Source: a virus
Direction: 5' to 3' (one strand)
IMG/VR virus record: IMGVR_UViG_3300049914_000152
Span: 1 to 20,349 of that record
DNA length: 20,349 nucleotides
Shown: positions 7,236 through 13,561 of the stretch, in pieces
Numbering within the stretch: position 1 is the first letter of the stretch
Layout: each line of letters begins with the position of its first letter
The notes under the pieces: model-generated
The model's input: only the letters and a program-made list of their open reading frames with translations
Told to the model about the DNA's origin: nothing
The model's database searches: none
Made by a program: the position numbers and the translations under genes

Positions 7236-7515
7236 GCTGACGATCTGCGTTCAATGTGAACACATGAAAAGGCATCTTCCGGTGCCAGCTGGCTTTCCCT
7301 TACCAGATCGTGAACCCGCTAAGTGCATGGCTGGCGTTAAAATTGTTCAGAGGCTTGACTTCGTAACTGGCGCGATGAAGGACGTCTATGTCACGTGTCC
7401 CGGTCTATGCTCCGAGAGAAACCGTTTAGGAGACTGCGCTCACTTTGAGCAGAGATCTCCCGGCAAGATCACAATCATCGAAGCCCCACATCGCAAGCAT
7501 TGGTGGCAGAGATGA
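7228..7515 (+). CDS. Small Cys-rich, probably metal-binding phage protein
   Basis: 95 residues. The cysteines form a spaced pattern: CVQC near residues 7-10, then single cysteines in AKCMAG, VTCPGLC and GDCAHF. Small phage proteins with CxxC(K/E)H at the start and R...G.C..F at the end are common and probably bind zinc or an iron-sulphur cluster, but their function is not established. The pattern D.VTG...D.Y..C fits the same family. It overlaps both neighbours by a few bases, so it belongs to the 6943-8097 operon. Confidence 0.7.
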   Translation: MSELTICVQCEHMKRHLPVPAGFPLPDREPAKCMAGVKIVQRLDFVTGAMKDVYVTCPGLCSERNRLGDCAHFEQRSPGKITIIEAPHRKHWWQR

Positions 7516-8030
7516 GCGACTTACGGACGAAATACTTACACCAGGTGGTCATCATCCGTGACGGTTCGACGAGCGATGGGATGTACGGTTTGGTGACACA
7601 GATCATCGAAGGCTCTGAGACTCCTTTGACCGTGACATTCTGGCTTACCCAGGGTGTAAGGCACGAGAATTATTATGCGGCAGCCGACGTCGAGCTTACG
7701 ACTCAGGCATGGAACGACTTCCTTACTCGCGACTCAGAACTCAGGTGCATCTATGACAAGCACTACACCCACCTGTACTATATCTGCGGAAAGGGTGGCA
7801 GGGACATCAGCGGCTATCCGACGGTAAATAGAGCCTGGGCGCACTGGTTTAAAAATGACGAAGCGACAGCAGCATTGCACCGGTTGGTGCAGGAGGCAAC
7901 GAATGATCCATCCTCTCGTCCTATGGAGAGTACAGACAAATCAGACACAACTGGCAGCGGCAAAGGCGATGAAAGTATCACTGCCGACGTGGAAAACTTG
8001 GGAGAGCGGCGTGAGCCTTCCCAAAGTTGA
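7512..8030 (+). CDS. Unknown protein with disordered tail overlapping a regulator gene
   Basis: 172 residues from ATG 7512 (ATGA overlap with the previous stop). Residues 1-125 look like an ordinary globular protein: a beta-rich start (HQVVIIRDGSTSDGMYGLV) and many aromatic residues (KHYTHLYYICGKGG). From about residue 131 to the end the composition changes to Ser/Thr/Asp/Glu-rich. That part is read in a different frame across the start of the XRE regulator gene at 7903, an overlap of 128 bases. The tail may be a true overlapping extension or a sign that a stop codon was lost. No family recognised. Confidence 0.65.
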   Translation: MSDLRTKYLHQVVIIRDGSTSDGMYGLVTQIIEGSETPLTVTFWLTQGVRHENYYAAADVELTTQAWNDFLTRDSELRCIYDKHYTHLYYICGKGGRDISGYPTVNRAWAHWFKNDEATAALHRLVQEATNDPSSRPMESTDKSDTTGSGKGDESITADVENLGERREPSQS

Positions 8031-8097
8031 ACGCATGGCAAAGCTCACGAAACTGACTGGCGTAACGCGGGCGCAGCTCGAGACTGCCCGCGGATAA
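7903..8097 (+). CDS. XRE-family helix-turn-helix regulator
   Basis: 64 residues. ATG 7903 is fixed by a strong AGGAGG site five bases upstream, although it lies inside the preceding ORF. The sequence follows the XRE pattern: residues 7-20 LWRVQTNQTQLAAA (first helix and turn), recognition segment 23-36 ending TWKTWESG, then PKVERMAKLTKLTGV. This is the single-domain lambda Cro/CI-like DNA-binding fold. It is the last gene of its operon, with a leader-motif copy ten bases after its stop, so it could repress the promoters in this window. That target is inference. Confidence 0.8.
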   Translation: MIHPLVLWRVQTNQTQLAAAKAMKVSLPTWKTWESGVSLPKVERMAKLTKLTGVTRAQLETARG

Positions 8098-8106
8098 TAA
8101 CCACTA

Positions 8107-8120
8107 GCGGACTGGGGAGG
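8107..8120 (+). promoter_or_regulatory. Leader motif copy 3
   Basis: GCGGACTGGGGAGG, perfect, four bases before ATG 8125. An A/T-rich hexamer (GATAAT at 8093-8098) lies eight bases upstream and could be a -10 box; no good -35 box is seen. Confidence 0.75.
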
Positions 8121-8124
8121 TTCT

Positions 8125-8397
8125 ATGAATGCTTGGATCATTTTGTTGCTTATATGTATCGCTGCTTTCTGCGGGGCAGTCCTGGAACACAGGAGACTCC
8201 GGCAGGACCAGGAGTTCAGGATGCAGCATCTGCATACGTGCTACTTGGAAGTGATCAAGCAGAAACACAAACTCACCGAGACGCTTGCTGCGGAGCACGC
8301 CGAGCCGATTGATGTTATCCTTGACCGGCTGCTGGAAGATTGCCCGGACGAAAGCCAAGTCAAGACATTCGCCGCCGGGCAAGATCCCAGGGACTGA
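8125..8397 (+). CDS. Small protein with N-terminal membrane anchor
   Basis: 90 residues from ATG 8125, right after the leader motif. Residues 4-20 (WIILLLICIAAFCGAVL) form one membrane helix. Residues 22-70 are charged and probably helical (RRLRQDQEFRMQHLH, KQKHKLTETLAAEH), followed by an acidic end. It is first in the long operon running to 11387. The architecture recalls Rz-type spanin components or small phage membrane proteins, but no lysis neighbour supports that here. Unknown function. Confidence 0.7.
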   Translation: MNAWIILLLICIAAFCGAVLEHRRLRQDQEFRMQHLHTCYLEVIKQKHKLTETLAAEHAEPIDVILDRLLEDCPDESQVKTFAAGQDPRD

Positions 8398-8398
8398 T

Positions 8399-8662
8399 AT
8401 GGATCTTCCACTATTCGTTCCTCGTTGGATGGTACGCAAGATGGTCGACGCGGCCTATAGAGAAGGCAAGCGTGAACAATTCCAGGAAGACAGTGCGGCG
8501 ATTGATCGCGTCTTCAAGAAGGATCTCGCCGACCACGGGCAATCATTACCTTCGAAGTTTGACATCGACGCACGTGCTGCCCTTGTCTATCCAGACCGTG
8601 TCTATCCAGACCGGCACAAACGAGACGACGATTGTGGCGATTATCACACGTGGCCGCGATGA
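8399..8662 (+). CDS. Unknown small protein with a short tandem duplication
   Basis: 87 residues from ATG 8399, which overlaps the previous stop (TGATATGG). The first 45 residues look helical (PRWMVRKMVDAAYREGKREQF). The segment VYPDRVYPDR comes from a 15-base tandem duplication in the DNA at about 8584-8613. The C-terminus is rich in Asp, His and Arg. No domain recognised. Its stop overlaps the start of the next gene. Confidence 0.6.
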   Translation: MDLPLFVPRWMVRKMVDAAYREGKREQFQEDSAAIDRVFKKDLADHGQSLPSKFDIDARAALVYPDRVYPDRHKRDDDCGDYHTWPR

Positions 8663-9312
8663 AGCGCCTGGGCAAGGCGGTGATCATGACATTCGCCGAG
8701 TACGAATCGTTGGTCTGTCGCTGTGAAGATGCTGAGGCGCACGCTAGAGACTTCGCGGAAGAACTGAGCCGGATGCGGGCTAACTCGGTCCTGGCAGAGG
8801 CAACTGCCTTCACGTCCGGCAAGTTCCATGCAGCTGGAGGATACGCACGTGCCCTTAAGGAACTACGCCTCAAACTCCAAGGCACCACGGCCGTGATGCT
8901 CCGTTTCATGGACTTGGCTGCGAAATGGCGCCCGCTGGTGGAAGCTCTCGAGACGTACCCAAATCAGTTCGTCGAGATCGGCTTCGACGCCGGCCTGCAT
9001 TTCCCGGTGAAGCGGTTCAACAAGGACGGCACGGAGTATCTCGCGACCGTCCAGTACCAGGAAGGGCAGTATCCGGATCATAGCCACGACCTAATGCGGA
9101 AGTTTGGAGACATGAGCGACCCTGCTGCTCCTGCTGATTTTGAAGCGGTAGGGGCACAAGTGAGGCAAGAGCGCAACGACTTGGAGTCTCAGGTCACTAC
9201 CCTGGATAGATTGCTCAGTGAGCTGCCAGATTCCAGCGTGATCGACCGAATGAGTTTGGAGTCCCGAAAGAAGGAAGTGCAAGACGAGCTCGCGGGAAAG
9301 GTGACGGGATGA
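8659..9312 (+). CDS. Coiled-coil phage protein, unknown
   Basis: 217 residues from ATG 8659, chosen because it forms the usual ATGA overlap; ATG 8686 is an alternative. Residues about 15-75 (EYESLVCRCEDAEAHARDF onward) and 165-215 (QERNDLESQVTTLDRLLSE) are long charged helices of coiled-coil type. The middle part (about 85-150) is mixed alpha/beta with HFPVKRFNKDGTEY. No catalytic motif is visible. It sits between small operon genes and shares overlaps on both sides. Confidence 0.65.
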   Translation: MKRLGKAVIMTFAEYESLVCRCEDAEAHARDFAEELSRMRANSVLAEATAFTSGKFHAAGGYARALKELRLKLQGTTAVMLRFMDLAAKWRPLVEALETYPNQFVEIGFDAGLHFPVKRFNKDGTEYLATVQYQEGQYPDHSHDLMRKFGDMSDPAAPADFEAVGAQVRQERNDLESQVTTLDRLLSELPDSSVIDRMSLESRKKEVQDELAGKVTG

Positions 9313-9611
9313 GAGAGAACATCAAGCCGTCTCGGGAGATGATCGCCGTGACCTTCCGCTACTACTGGCGCGTGAAGTTTGCCCTCGAGGAAGGGAAGTG
9401 GATCTGTTACGTTCCCTGGATGCCTCAGGGCAAGGAAGTCACAATGGACATTCCAGTCGACCATTTCAAGATGATGCAGAAGGAGCAAGATGAAGGCGAT
9501 CCCGTCCTCGGAGCCGAGCCGTACCATAACGCACGGCGATACTACCGCATGGTCGTCGTCCAGGAACTGAACAAAGAGACGGCAAAGGAGGCACCTAGTG
9601 AAGTGCATTGA
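9309..9611 (+). CDS. Small unknown phage protein
   Basis: 100 residues, ATG 9309 overlapping the previous stop by four bases. Probably one alpha/beta domain: MIAVTFRYYWRVKFALEEGKW, a proline-rich turn YVPWMPQGKEV, then PVDHFKMMQKEQDEGD. Its last 14 bases overlap the next gene. No family recognised. Confidence 0.65.
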   Translation: MRENIKPSREMIAVTFRYYWRVKFALEEGKWICYVPWMPQGKEVTMDIPVDHFKMMQKEQDEGDPVLGAEPYHNARRYYRMVVVQELNKETAKEAPSEVH

Positions 9612-9822
9612 TTGCAGCAAGCACGGCATGGTATGGTGTGCTATCGGTGACGGGATTCTGAAGTCTGAACTGGTCTGTCAACCGAAAGGAAACAGGCAAG
9701 TCATAACGGGCGCAAGCAAGGCGGTGATGGCGGCAACGGAAGCACCCGCATGGTGTCCACTAAAGCATGATTGTTGTACAGGAGTTGAACAAGCAGGCAA
9801 AGGAGGCCGACAATGGCAATAG
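9598..9822 (+). CDS. Small Cys-containing protein
   Basis: 74 residues from GTG 9598. The start is supported by AAAGGAGG seven bases upstream. Cysteines occur in CIDC (3-6), WCAIG, VCQPK, WCPLK and DCC, a spacing compatible with zinc or iron-sulphur binding. It resembles the small Cys-rich gene at 7228 in style but not in sequence. Overlaps both neighbours. Function unknown. Confidence 0.6.
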   Translation: MKCIDCSKHGMVWCAIGDGILKSELVCQPKGNRQVITGASKAVMAATEAPAWCPLKHDCCTGVEQAGKGGRQWQ

Positions 9823-10112
9823 TTGAGGAATTGATAGAGAAGATTGCCGACGAAGTAGAGTTCTACTGGTCGGAGAACAAGGAGTTCGACGAGGCGATTG
9901 AGGCCAGACGGCGCGTTTATGACCTTGTTGCCGCCGCCGAAGCAAGAGGCATTGAGAAGGGGGCAGAGCAGGAGAAGGAGAGGATACTGGCAGAGTGCGG
10001 CTCTGTCTATGCCTCTCGGAATCACATGGAACAATCGGGAGGGGAGTTTGTGGAAGGCGATGTATGGTACTACTTTCCCGCTTCCGTCCTTGCCCCAAAG
10101 GAGAAGCCGTGA
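9813..10112 (+). CDS. Small helical protein, unknown
   Basis: 99 residues from ATG 9813 with AAAGGAGG just upstream. Residues 1-65 are strongly helical and acidic/basic alternating (VEELIEKIADEVEFYW, ARGIEKGAEQEKERIL). The last 30 residues are aromatic and probably beta (EGDVWYYFPASVL). No recognised domain. Its stop overlaps the GTG of the next gene. Confidence 0.65.
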   Translation: MAIVEELIEKIADEVEFYWSENKEFDEAIEARRRVYDLVAAAEARGIEKGAEQEKERILAECGSVYASRNHMEQSGGEFVEGDVWYYFPASVLAPKEKP

Positions 10113-10321
10113 GTCCGTGGAAAGAAGCCATGACCGTCGGCGATCACATCCGGTGGCATCGCGAATATGAGAAAGGGTTCTACAACAACCCTGAACATGA
10201 AACGATCTGGACCGGGACCGTCGTTGAACTCGTGACGCCCCAGTTGGTCAAGGTTCGACGCGACGGAGACAGTGACCGGGCATACTTGGTCCTCGTGAGT
10301 GACATCAAGGAACGGCCATGA
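10109..10321 (+). CDS. Small beta-barrel-like protein
   Basis: 70 residues from GTG 10109 (GTGA overlap). The sequence MTVGDHIRWHREYEKGFY and then TGTVVELVTPQLVKVRRDGD, followed by YLVLVSD, has the strand pattern of an SH3-like or KOW-like small barrel. Such proteins are common in phage operons and their roles are mostly unknown. Its stop overlaps the ATG of the DUF5131 gene. Confidence 0.6.
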   Translation: MSPWKEAMTVGDHIRWHREYEKGFYNNPEHETIWTGTVVELVTPQLVKVRRDGDSDRAYLVLVSDIKERP

Positions 10322-11202
10322 ACCGCACGAAGATCGACTGGGCTGATTACAGTTGGAATCCTGTGACGGGCTGTCTGGGTCCCAACGGGGGCGGACCGTG
10401 CACCTATTGTTATGCCAAGCGTATTGCCGCACGGTTCGGTGCGGACACGTCTTACTTTGACAGTGCATATCCGGACCGCCCACATCTGCACTACATCCGG
10501 CTCGACGTCGAAGAAGAGTTCATTGACCTGAACTTCAAGGACCGGAACGGATACCCCATGGAACTGGGCAATCTCGAATGTCGTTCACTCTATCCCTTCA
10601 ACTTCGAGCCGACCTTCAACGAATATCGTCTGAGCGAGCCGCTGTGGGCCAAGAAGCCGTCACGAGTGTTCGTCTGCTCTATGGGTGAACTGTTTGGCAA
10701 CTGGGTGCCGGATGACTGGATCAGGCGGGTGCTCGCGGCGTGTGAGGCAGCCCCGCAGCACCAGTACCTGTTCCTCAGCAAGAACGCGGGCAGATATGAA
10801 CTCTTGTTCGGAAAGACGACCGTGCATCCGAACTGGTGGTTTGGAACGACGTGCGACACCCTAGACCATACGTTCTCAATGACCGTAGACGATCCAACAG
10901 GCGCGGCTATGATGCTCCTGCATCGCCGTGGTTGGCATACATGGGCGTCGGCAGAACCGCTCCTAGAGGACATTGCCCCTCGGTTCGACATGGCAGACGA
11001 GATGATCGACTGGTTGGTGCTCGGCGCGATGACCGGACCAGGAAGCAAAGGAGGGCAACCACAGCGAGAGTGGATCGCCAACCTGGCTATTGCTGCCGAT
11101 AATCATGGCATCCCGGTGTTCATGAAGCGCAGCCTGCAGACGTTGGTAGATGAGCCATTGATCCAGCAATACCCGAGGGCAATGACAAAGGAGGCAGCAT
11201 GA
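10318..11202 (+). CDS. DUF5131 / phage Gp37-Gp68 family protein (radical-SAM-like)
   Basis: 294 residues. The N-terminus IDWADYSWNPVTGC (6-19), then a Gly-rich loop and CTYCYAKR (28-35), is the family signature of DUF5131, with three cysteines at 19, 28 and 31 that could hold an iron-sulphur cluster. Further family-like segments are VFVCSMGELFGNWVPDDW, YLFLSKN, WWFGTTC and the C-terminal DWLVLGAMTGPGSK followed by IPVFMKR. These proteins are frequent in phages and look distantly related to radical SAM enzymes; the reaction is not established. The cysteine spacing (x8 then x2) differs from the classical CxxxCxxC. Near the end of the operon that starts at 8125. Confidence 0.88.
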   Translation: MNRTKIDWADYSWNPVTGCLGPNGGGPCTYCYAKRIAARFGADTSYFDSAYPDRPHLHYIRLDVEEEFIDLNFKDRNGYPMELGNLECRSLYPFNFEPTFNEYRLSEPLWAKKPSRVFVCSMGELFGNWVPDDWIRRVLAACEAAPQHQYLFLSKNAGRYELLFGKTTVHPNWWFGTTCDTLDHTFSMTVDDPTGAAMMLLHRRGWHTWASAEPLLEDIAPRFDMADEMIDWLVLGAMTGPGSKGGQPQREWIANLAIAADNHGIPVFMKRSLQTLVDEPLIQQYPRAMTKEAA

Positions 11203-11387
11203 CGCTTTGTCTCCTTAACGGCAAGCTGGCAAAGATATTTGACTGCAAGGCGTTATGCTGTCTTGCTGTCATGAAGGGTAAACCGCTTGACAATTTTGGC
11301 AAACGCTTGCAGAATAATGGCCGCCCCGACGGAGCTGACTCCCCAGTCCGCACGCCGGGGTTACGTATTACTAGACTGGGGACTTGA
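11199..11387 (+). CDS. Small ORF overlapping the replication control region
   Basis: 62 residues from ATG 11199, with AAAGGAGG six bases upstream and an ATGA overlap with the DUF5131 stop, so the start looks real. The first 30 residues (MTLCLLNGKLAKIFDCKALCC) contain four cysteines. The second half is read through a promoter and the inverted leader motif at 11337-11351, so its codons there may be constrained by regulation. It could be a true last gene of the operon or only a ribosome-accessible leader. Confidence 0.45.
   Translation: MTLCLLNGKLAKIFDCKALCCLAVMKGKPLDNFGKRLQNNGRPDGADSPVRTPGLRITRLGT
11287..11315 (+). promoter_or_regulatory. Promoter P1 of the replication region
   Basis: TTGACA (11287-11292), 17 bases, CAGAAT (11310-11315). 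A transcript would start near 11322 and soon contain GACTCCCCAGTCCGC, the exact complement of the leader motif. Confidence 0.5.
11337..11351 (-). promoter_or_regulatory. Leader motif, reversed copy
   Basis: On the minus strand this reads GCGGACTGGGGAGTC, identical over all 15 bases to the copy at 19361-19375. No gene starts to its left on the minus strand, so it is not a ribosome site there. It faces the copy at 11374. Confidence 0.75.
11374..11382 (+). promoter_or_regulatory. Leader motif, partial copy facing 11337
   Basis: GACTGGGGA, preceded by CTA in place of GCG, abuts the -35 box of promoter P2. Together with the reversed copy it makes an 11-base inverted repeat with one mismatch (11339-11349 against 11374-11384). 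It could be a DNA operator or an RNA hairpin. Confidence 0.6.
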
Positions 11388-11411
11388 CAGGCAAATGAAT
11401 CTGACTATAGT
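11384..11411 (+). promoter_or_regulatory. Promoter P2 before the replication gene
   Basis: TTGACA (11384-11389), 16-base spacer, TATAGT (11406-11411): a strong sigma-70 match. The transcript would begin near 11418 and carry a leader of about 160 to 200 bases before the replication-like ORF. Confidence 0.65.
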
Positions 11412-11421
11412 TCGTGATAGA

Positions 11422-11573
11422 AGGCGGCTTGGGACAGCCAGCTACTGTTCGACAACCAACCGCATAGGGCCGCCGCCTCCTACGTCAACGCTTGCGGGTT
11501 ATGCGGTGAGAGTCTTTTCAGGGTCCAGCCTCCCACCAATAGAAACGGATAAGCCCTTATTGGGTTTGGAGGC
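11422..11573 (+). ncRNA. Structured leader of the replication gene
   Basis: No gene fits between promoter P2 and the ORF at 11624. Two long inverted repeats are visible: AGGCGGC (11422-11428) with GCCGCCT (11472-11478), and GCCTCC plus ACCAAT (11528-11540) with ATTGGGT plus GGAGGC (11559-11573). The second encloses the only purine-rich ribosome-like site, GGAGG at 11568-11572, in its 3' arm, so folding would hide it. This suggests a regulated 5' leader or a small RNA. I match it to no known riboswitch. Confidence 0.4.
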
Positions 11574-11623
11574 GTCCCACGTCTAGCCGAATTCTGTTCG
11601 ATTCAATTCTCACATCAGAAACG

Positions 11624-12100
11624 TTGGATAAGCTCTGTCCCGAGCAGGAAAACCTCTGGTACCGCCTTCTGGTATGCGCCGACGACTACGGTTGTGCTGA
11701 CGCTCGCCCGATCATTGTCTTGGCGCAATGTTATCCTCTCCGCATCGGCAAGATTCAGCCTGAGCAAGTAGCGGACTGGCTGCAGAACCTTGCCCAGGTT
11801 GGCCTCATTACCCTGTATCAAGTCGAGGGCAAGGATTACCTGCAAGTATCCAAGTGGGAAGAGCATCAACGCATCCGCACTAAGCGTCACAAGTATCCAT
11901 TACCTGCTGCAGACGGCAACAGCTCACAAGACATTGCGACCACTCTGAACAAGTTGGCGCAATCTGCGGCAATCTGCGGCAATCTGCGGCAATCTGCGCA
12001 GATTGCGCCTTCTTCTGAATCCATATCATTACATTCTGAATCCATTCCGAATCCTCCAGACCCTCTTCTGGCTAAACATGGAAGCATAGGACAAAGATAA
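11624..12100 (+). CDS. Replication-initiation/replisome-organizer-like protein, start uncertain
   Basis: 158 residues from TTG 11624, the first usable bacterial start. The sequence LCPEQENLWYRLLVCADDYGC, then LITLYQVEGKDYLQVSKWEEHQRIR, is typical of the N-terminal domain of phage replisome-organizer or DnaD-like replication proteins. Family-like residues continue upstream of the TTG (SSRILFDSILTSETL, frame open from 11543), but no ATG or GTG exists there. ACG 11579 sits six bases after GGAGG, and ATT 11591 and CTG 11594 are other candidates. The C-terminus after the wHTH-like part is low complexity, encoded by 10-base tandem repeats, and ends early compared with the family's usual 250 or more residues. 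The gene may be truncated or may use a rare start. Confidence 0.65.
   Translation: MDKLCPEQENLWYRLLVCADDYGCADARPIIVLAQCYPLRIGKIQPEQVADWLQNLAQVGLITLYQVEGKDYLQVSKWEEHQRIRTKRHKYPLPAADGNSSQDIATTLNKLAQSAAICGNLRQSAQIAPSSESISLHSESIPNPPDPLLAKHGSIGQR
11959..12006 (+). repeat. Iteron-like tandem repeat, possible replication origin
   Basis: GCAATCTGCG occurs four times in perfect tandem (11959-11968, 11969-11978, 11979-11988, 11989-11998). It is followed by an inverted copy, CGCAGATTGC (11997-12006), making the 18-base palindrome GCAATCTGCGCAGATTGC. The array is inside the putative replication gene, as the origin iterons of lambda lie inside its O gene, and an A/T-richer segment with its own direct repeat follows. 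An alternative is simple coding repetition. Confidence 0.6.
12013..12045 (+). repeat. Direct repeat TTCTGAATCCAT
   Basis: TTCTGAATCCAT at 12013-12024 and again at 12034-12045, with a partial third copy TTCCGAATCC at about 12046-12055. The spacing is 21 bases, two helical turns. It directly follows the iterons and is A/T-richer than the surroundings, so it could be the unwinding part of an origin. Confidence 0.5.
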
Positions 12101-12121
12101 CCGACAAAAAACACCTTATTG

Positions 12122-12135
12122 GCGGACTGGGGAGG
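12122..12135 (+). promoter_or_regulatory. Leader motif copy 6
   Basis: GCGGACTGGGGAGG, perfect, six bases before ATG 12142 of the antirepressor. TTATTG lies directly upstream; no clear -35/-10 pair is seen. Confidence 0.75.
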
Positions 12136-12141
12136 TCTATT

Positions 12142-12855
12142 ATGACAGATGAACTGCAAGTCTGGAACTACAACGCACATGAGATACGGACGGTCACAAG
12201 GGAAGGTGAGCCGTGGTTCGTGGCTCAAGATGTATGTGCGATTCTCGGTTTGGGAGACACGAGCAAGGCGGTCCAGAATCTCGAAGATGCCGAAAAGGGC
12301 ACGACCAGTGTTCCCACCCTTGGTGGTGTGCAGTCTATGACCATTGTCAACGAGTCGGGCATGTACGCACTCGTCTTCAAGAGCCGCAAGGTCGAGGCAA
12401 AGGCCTTCCGGCTATGGGTCACTGGCACGGTCCTTCCACAGATCCGCAAGACCGGGTCCTATTCCTTGCCCTCGAGCAAGAACGTCTACGGCATCCTCAG
12501 GGGCCTCGTGGATGACCTCGAGCGTCAGGACCAGCAGATCGCCGCGGTGAGTCAACGCGTCGACAAGATTGCCCAGGGGATCCCTGCCCTACCAGTGCCG
12601 GAGTCAGCGGCTTTCGAGTACGTAACTCCAACGCAGATCGGCAGGATGTTCTCGCCGCGCATGTCCGGCATAGAGACCAATTTGCGTCTCCAATTCGCCG
12701 GCTTGCAGTACAGGGTGGGTGGCGAGTGGGTTCCTTCTGACAAGGGGAAGGACTACGTCAAGACTCTCCCGGTCCAGCTAGAGAATGGCAAATGCGTCTA
12801 TCAACTCCATTGGCAGCGCCGGGTGTTTGATATGATCTGCGAGGTAACGACATGA
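12142..12855 (+). CDS. BRO-family antirepressor
   Basis: 237 residues. Residues 5-105 form a BRO-N domain: LQVWNYNAHEIRTV, EPWFVAQDVCAILGLGDTSKAV, then VNESGMYALVFKSRK and the ending FRLWVTGTVLPQIRKTGSY. A linker helix (about 120-150) follows, and the last 80 residues (YVTPTQIGRMFS, then LQYRVGGEWVPSDKGKDY) resemble the C-terminal DNA-binding part of phage antirepressors of the Ant/KilA-C type. Such proteins bind DNA or repressors and help switch between lysogeny and lysis. It is the first gene after a leader-motif copy and overlaps the next gene by four bases. Confidence 0.88.
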   Translation: MTDELQVWNYNAHEIRTVTREGEPWFVAQDVCAILGLGDTSKAVQNLEDAEKGTTSVPTLGGVQSMTIVNESGMYALVFKSRKVEAKAFRLWVTGTVLPQIRKTGSYSLPSSKNVYGILRGLVDDLERQDQQIAAVSQRVDKIAQGIPALPVPESAAFEYVTPTQIGRMFSPRMSGIETNLRLQFAGLQYRVGGEWVPSDKGKDYVKTLPVQLENGKCVYQLHWQRRVFDMICEVTT

Positions 12856-13265
12856 TCAAATACACGAGCGTGGAGATTAGCAGGTGTCTGGCAGAAGCAG
12901 GGTTCGAGGTAACACCGCCCGATGCAATGTGGGGTATAGACCCGATAACAAAGGAGTGGCGCATAGACACATGGTACTATACGACCAATGAACGCCGCGC
13001 CTATCGGTCCGACACACTCTTGACGTGGCTGCTCTCGCTAGACAGCAAGGAAGTCGCTGCGAAGATGGGAGTCCGGACACTGGCAGAGAATGGAGACCGT
13101 GGGTGTCTGCGTGTTGAGCAGGCTAGGATTGATTCCAAGGGGACGCTGGCATACGTGGTGCAACTTTATCGTCCCATCGAGATGGGATCTCAGGGCCCAG
13201 TTCTTGCTGACGCACTCGGATTGCTTGTGTGTAGAGTGATGAAGGAAATGGAGGCGAAGCCATGA
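12852..13265 (+). CDS. Unknown phage protein
   Basis: 137 residues, ATGA overlap with the antirepressor gene. The N-terminal part, RCLAEAGFEVTPPDAMWGID then WYYTTNERRAYRSDTLLTWL, has the feel of small phage proteins of about 130 residues that occur near recombination or antirepressor genes. The C-terminus (LADALGLLVCRVMKEME) is helical. No catalytic residues recognised. Confidence 0.65.
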   Translation: MIKYTSVEISRCLAEAGFEVTPPDAMWGIDPITKEWRIDTWYYTTNERRAYRSDTLLTWLLSLDSKEVAAKMGVRTLAENGDRGCLRVEQARIDSKGTLAYVVQLYRPIEMGSQGPVLADALGLLVCRVMKEMEAKP

Positions 13266-13561
13266 GCAACCCGACTGACCTCTCCAAGTTGTCCAGTACG
13301 GAGATCATCGCCAAGATCGTCAACTTGGCACTTGGCTGTGACGGCGTATCTATGTGGACGAAAGAGGCGAACGCGAAGCTGCATGTCTTGACTGTTGTTC
13401 TCAAGCAAGCCGTCATCCGAGAGGCAAGCGTAGGAACGGTTTCGATAAAACACGTTGTTGCAGTAGGGAACTTCGTGGATGAGGATCGCATTAAGTTCTC
13501 TAAGAGAGTAAAAGATAGACATTGGATAGACTACGACCTCATTCCCAAGGAGATCACATGA
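13262..13561 (+). CDS. Small unknown protein
   Basis: 99 residues, overlapping the previous stop by four bases. An alpha-helical start (LSKLSSTEIIAKIVNLAL) is followed by a mixed region and a basic segment (RIKFSKRVKDRHWIDYD). Not recognised. The translation coupling and codon use match its neighbours. Confidence 0.6.
   Translation: MSNPTDLSKLSSTEIIAKIVNLALGCDGVSMWTKEANAKLHVLTVVLKQAVIREASVGTVSIKHVVAVGNFVDEDRIKFSKRVKDRHWIDYDLIPKEIT

Noticed and set aside
11287-11586. 99-residue plus-strand ORF across the replication leader
   Set aside because: It covers promoters P1 and P2, the facing motif copies and two long stems, lacks a ribosome site and has no protein-like pattern.
11771-11779. Internal GCGGACTGG match to the leader motif
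   Set aside because: It lacks the GGGAG part, and in the replication ORF it simply encodes Ala-Asp-Trp; no start codon or promoter is nearby.
11959-12006. CRISPR array
   Set aside because: The repeats are 10 bases long and directly adjacent, with no spacers.
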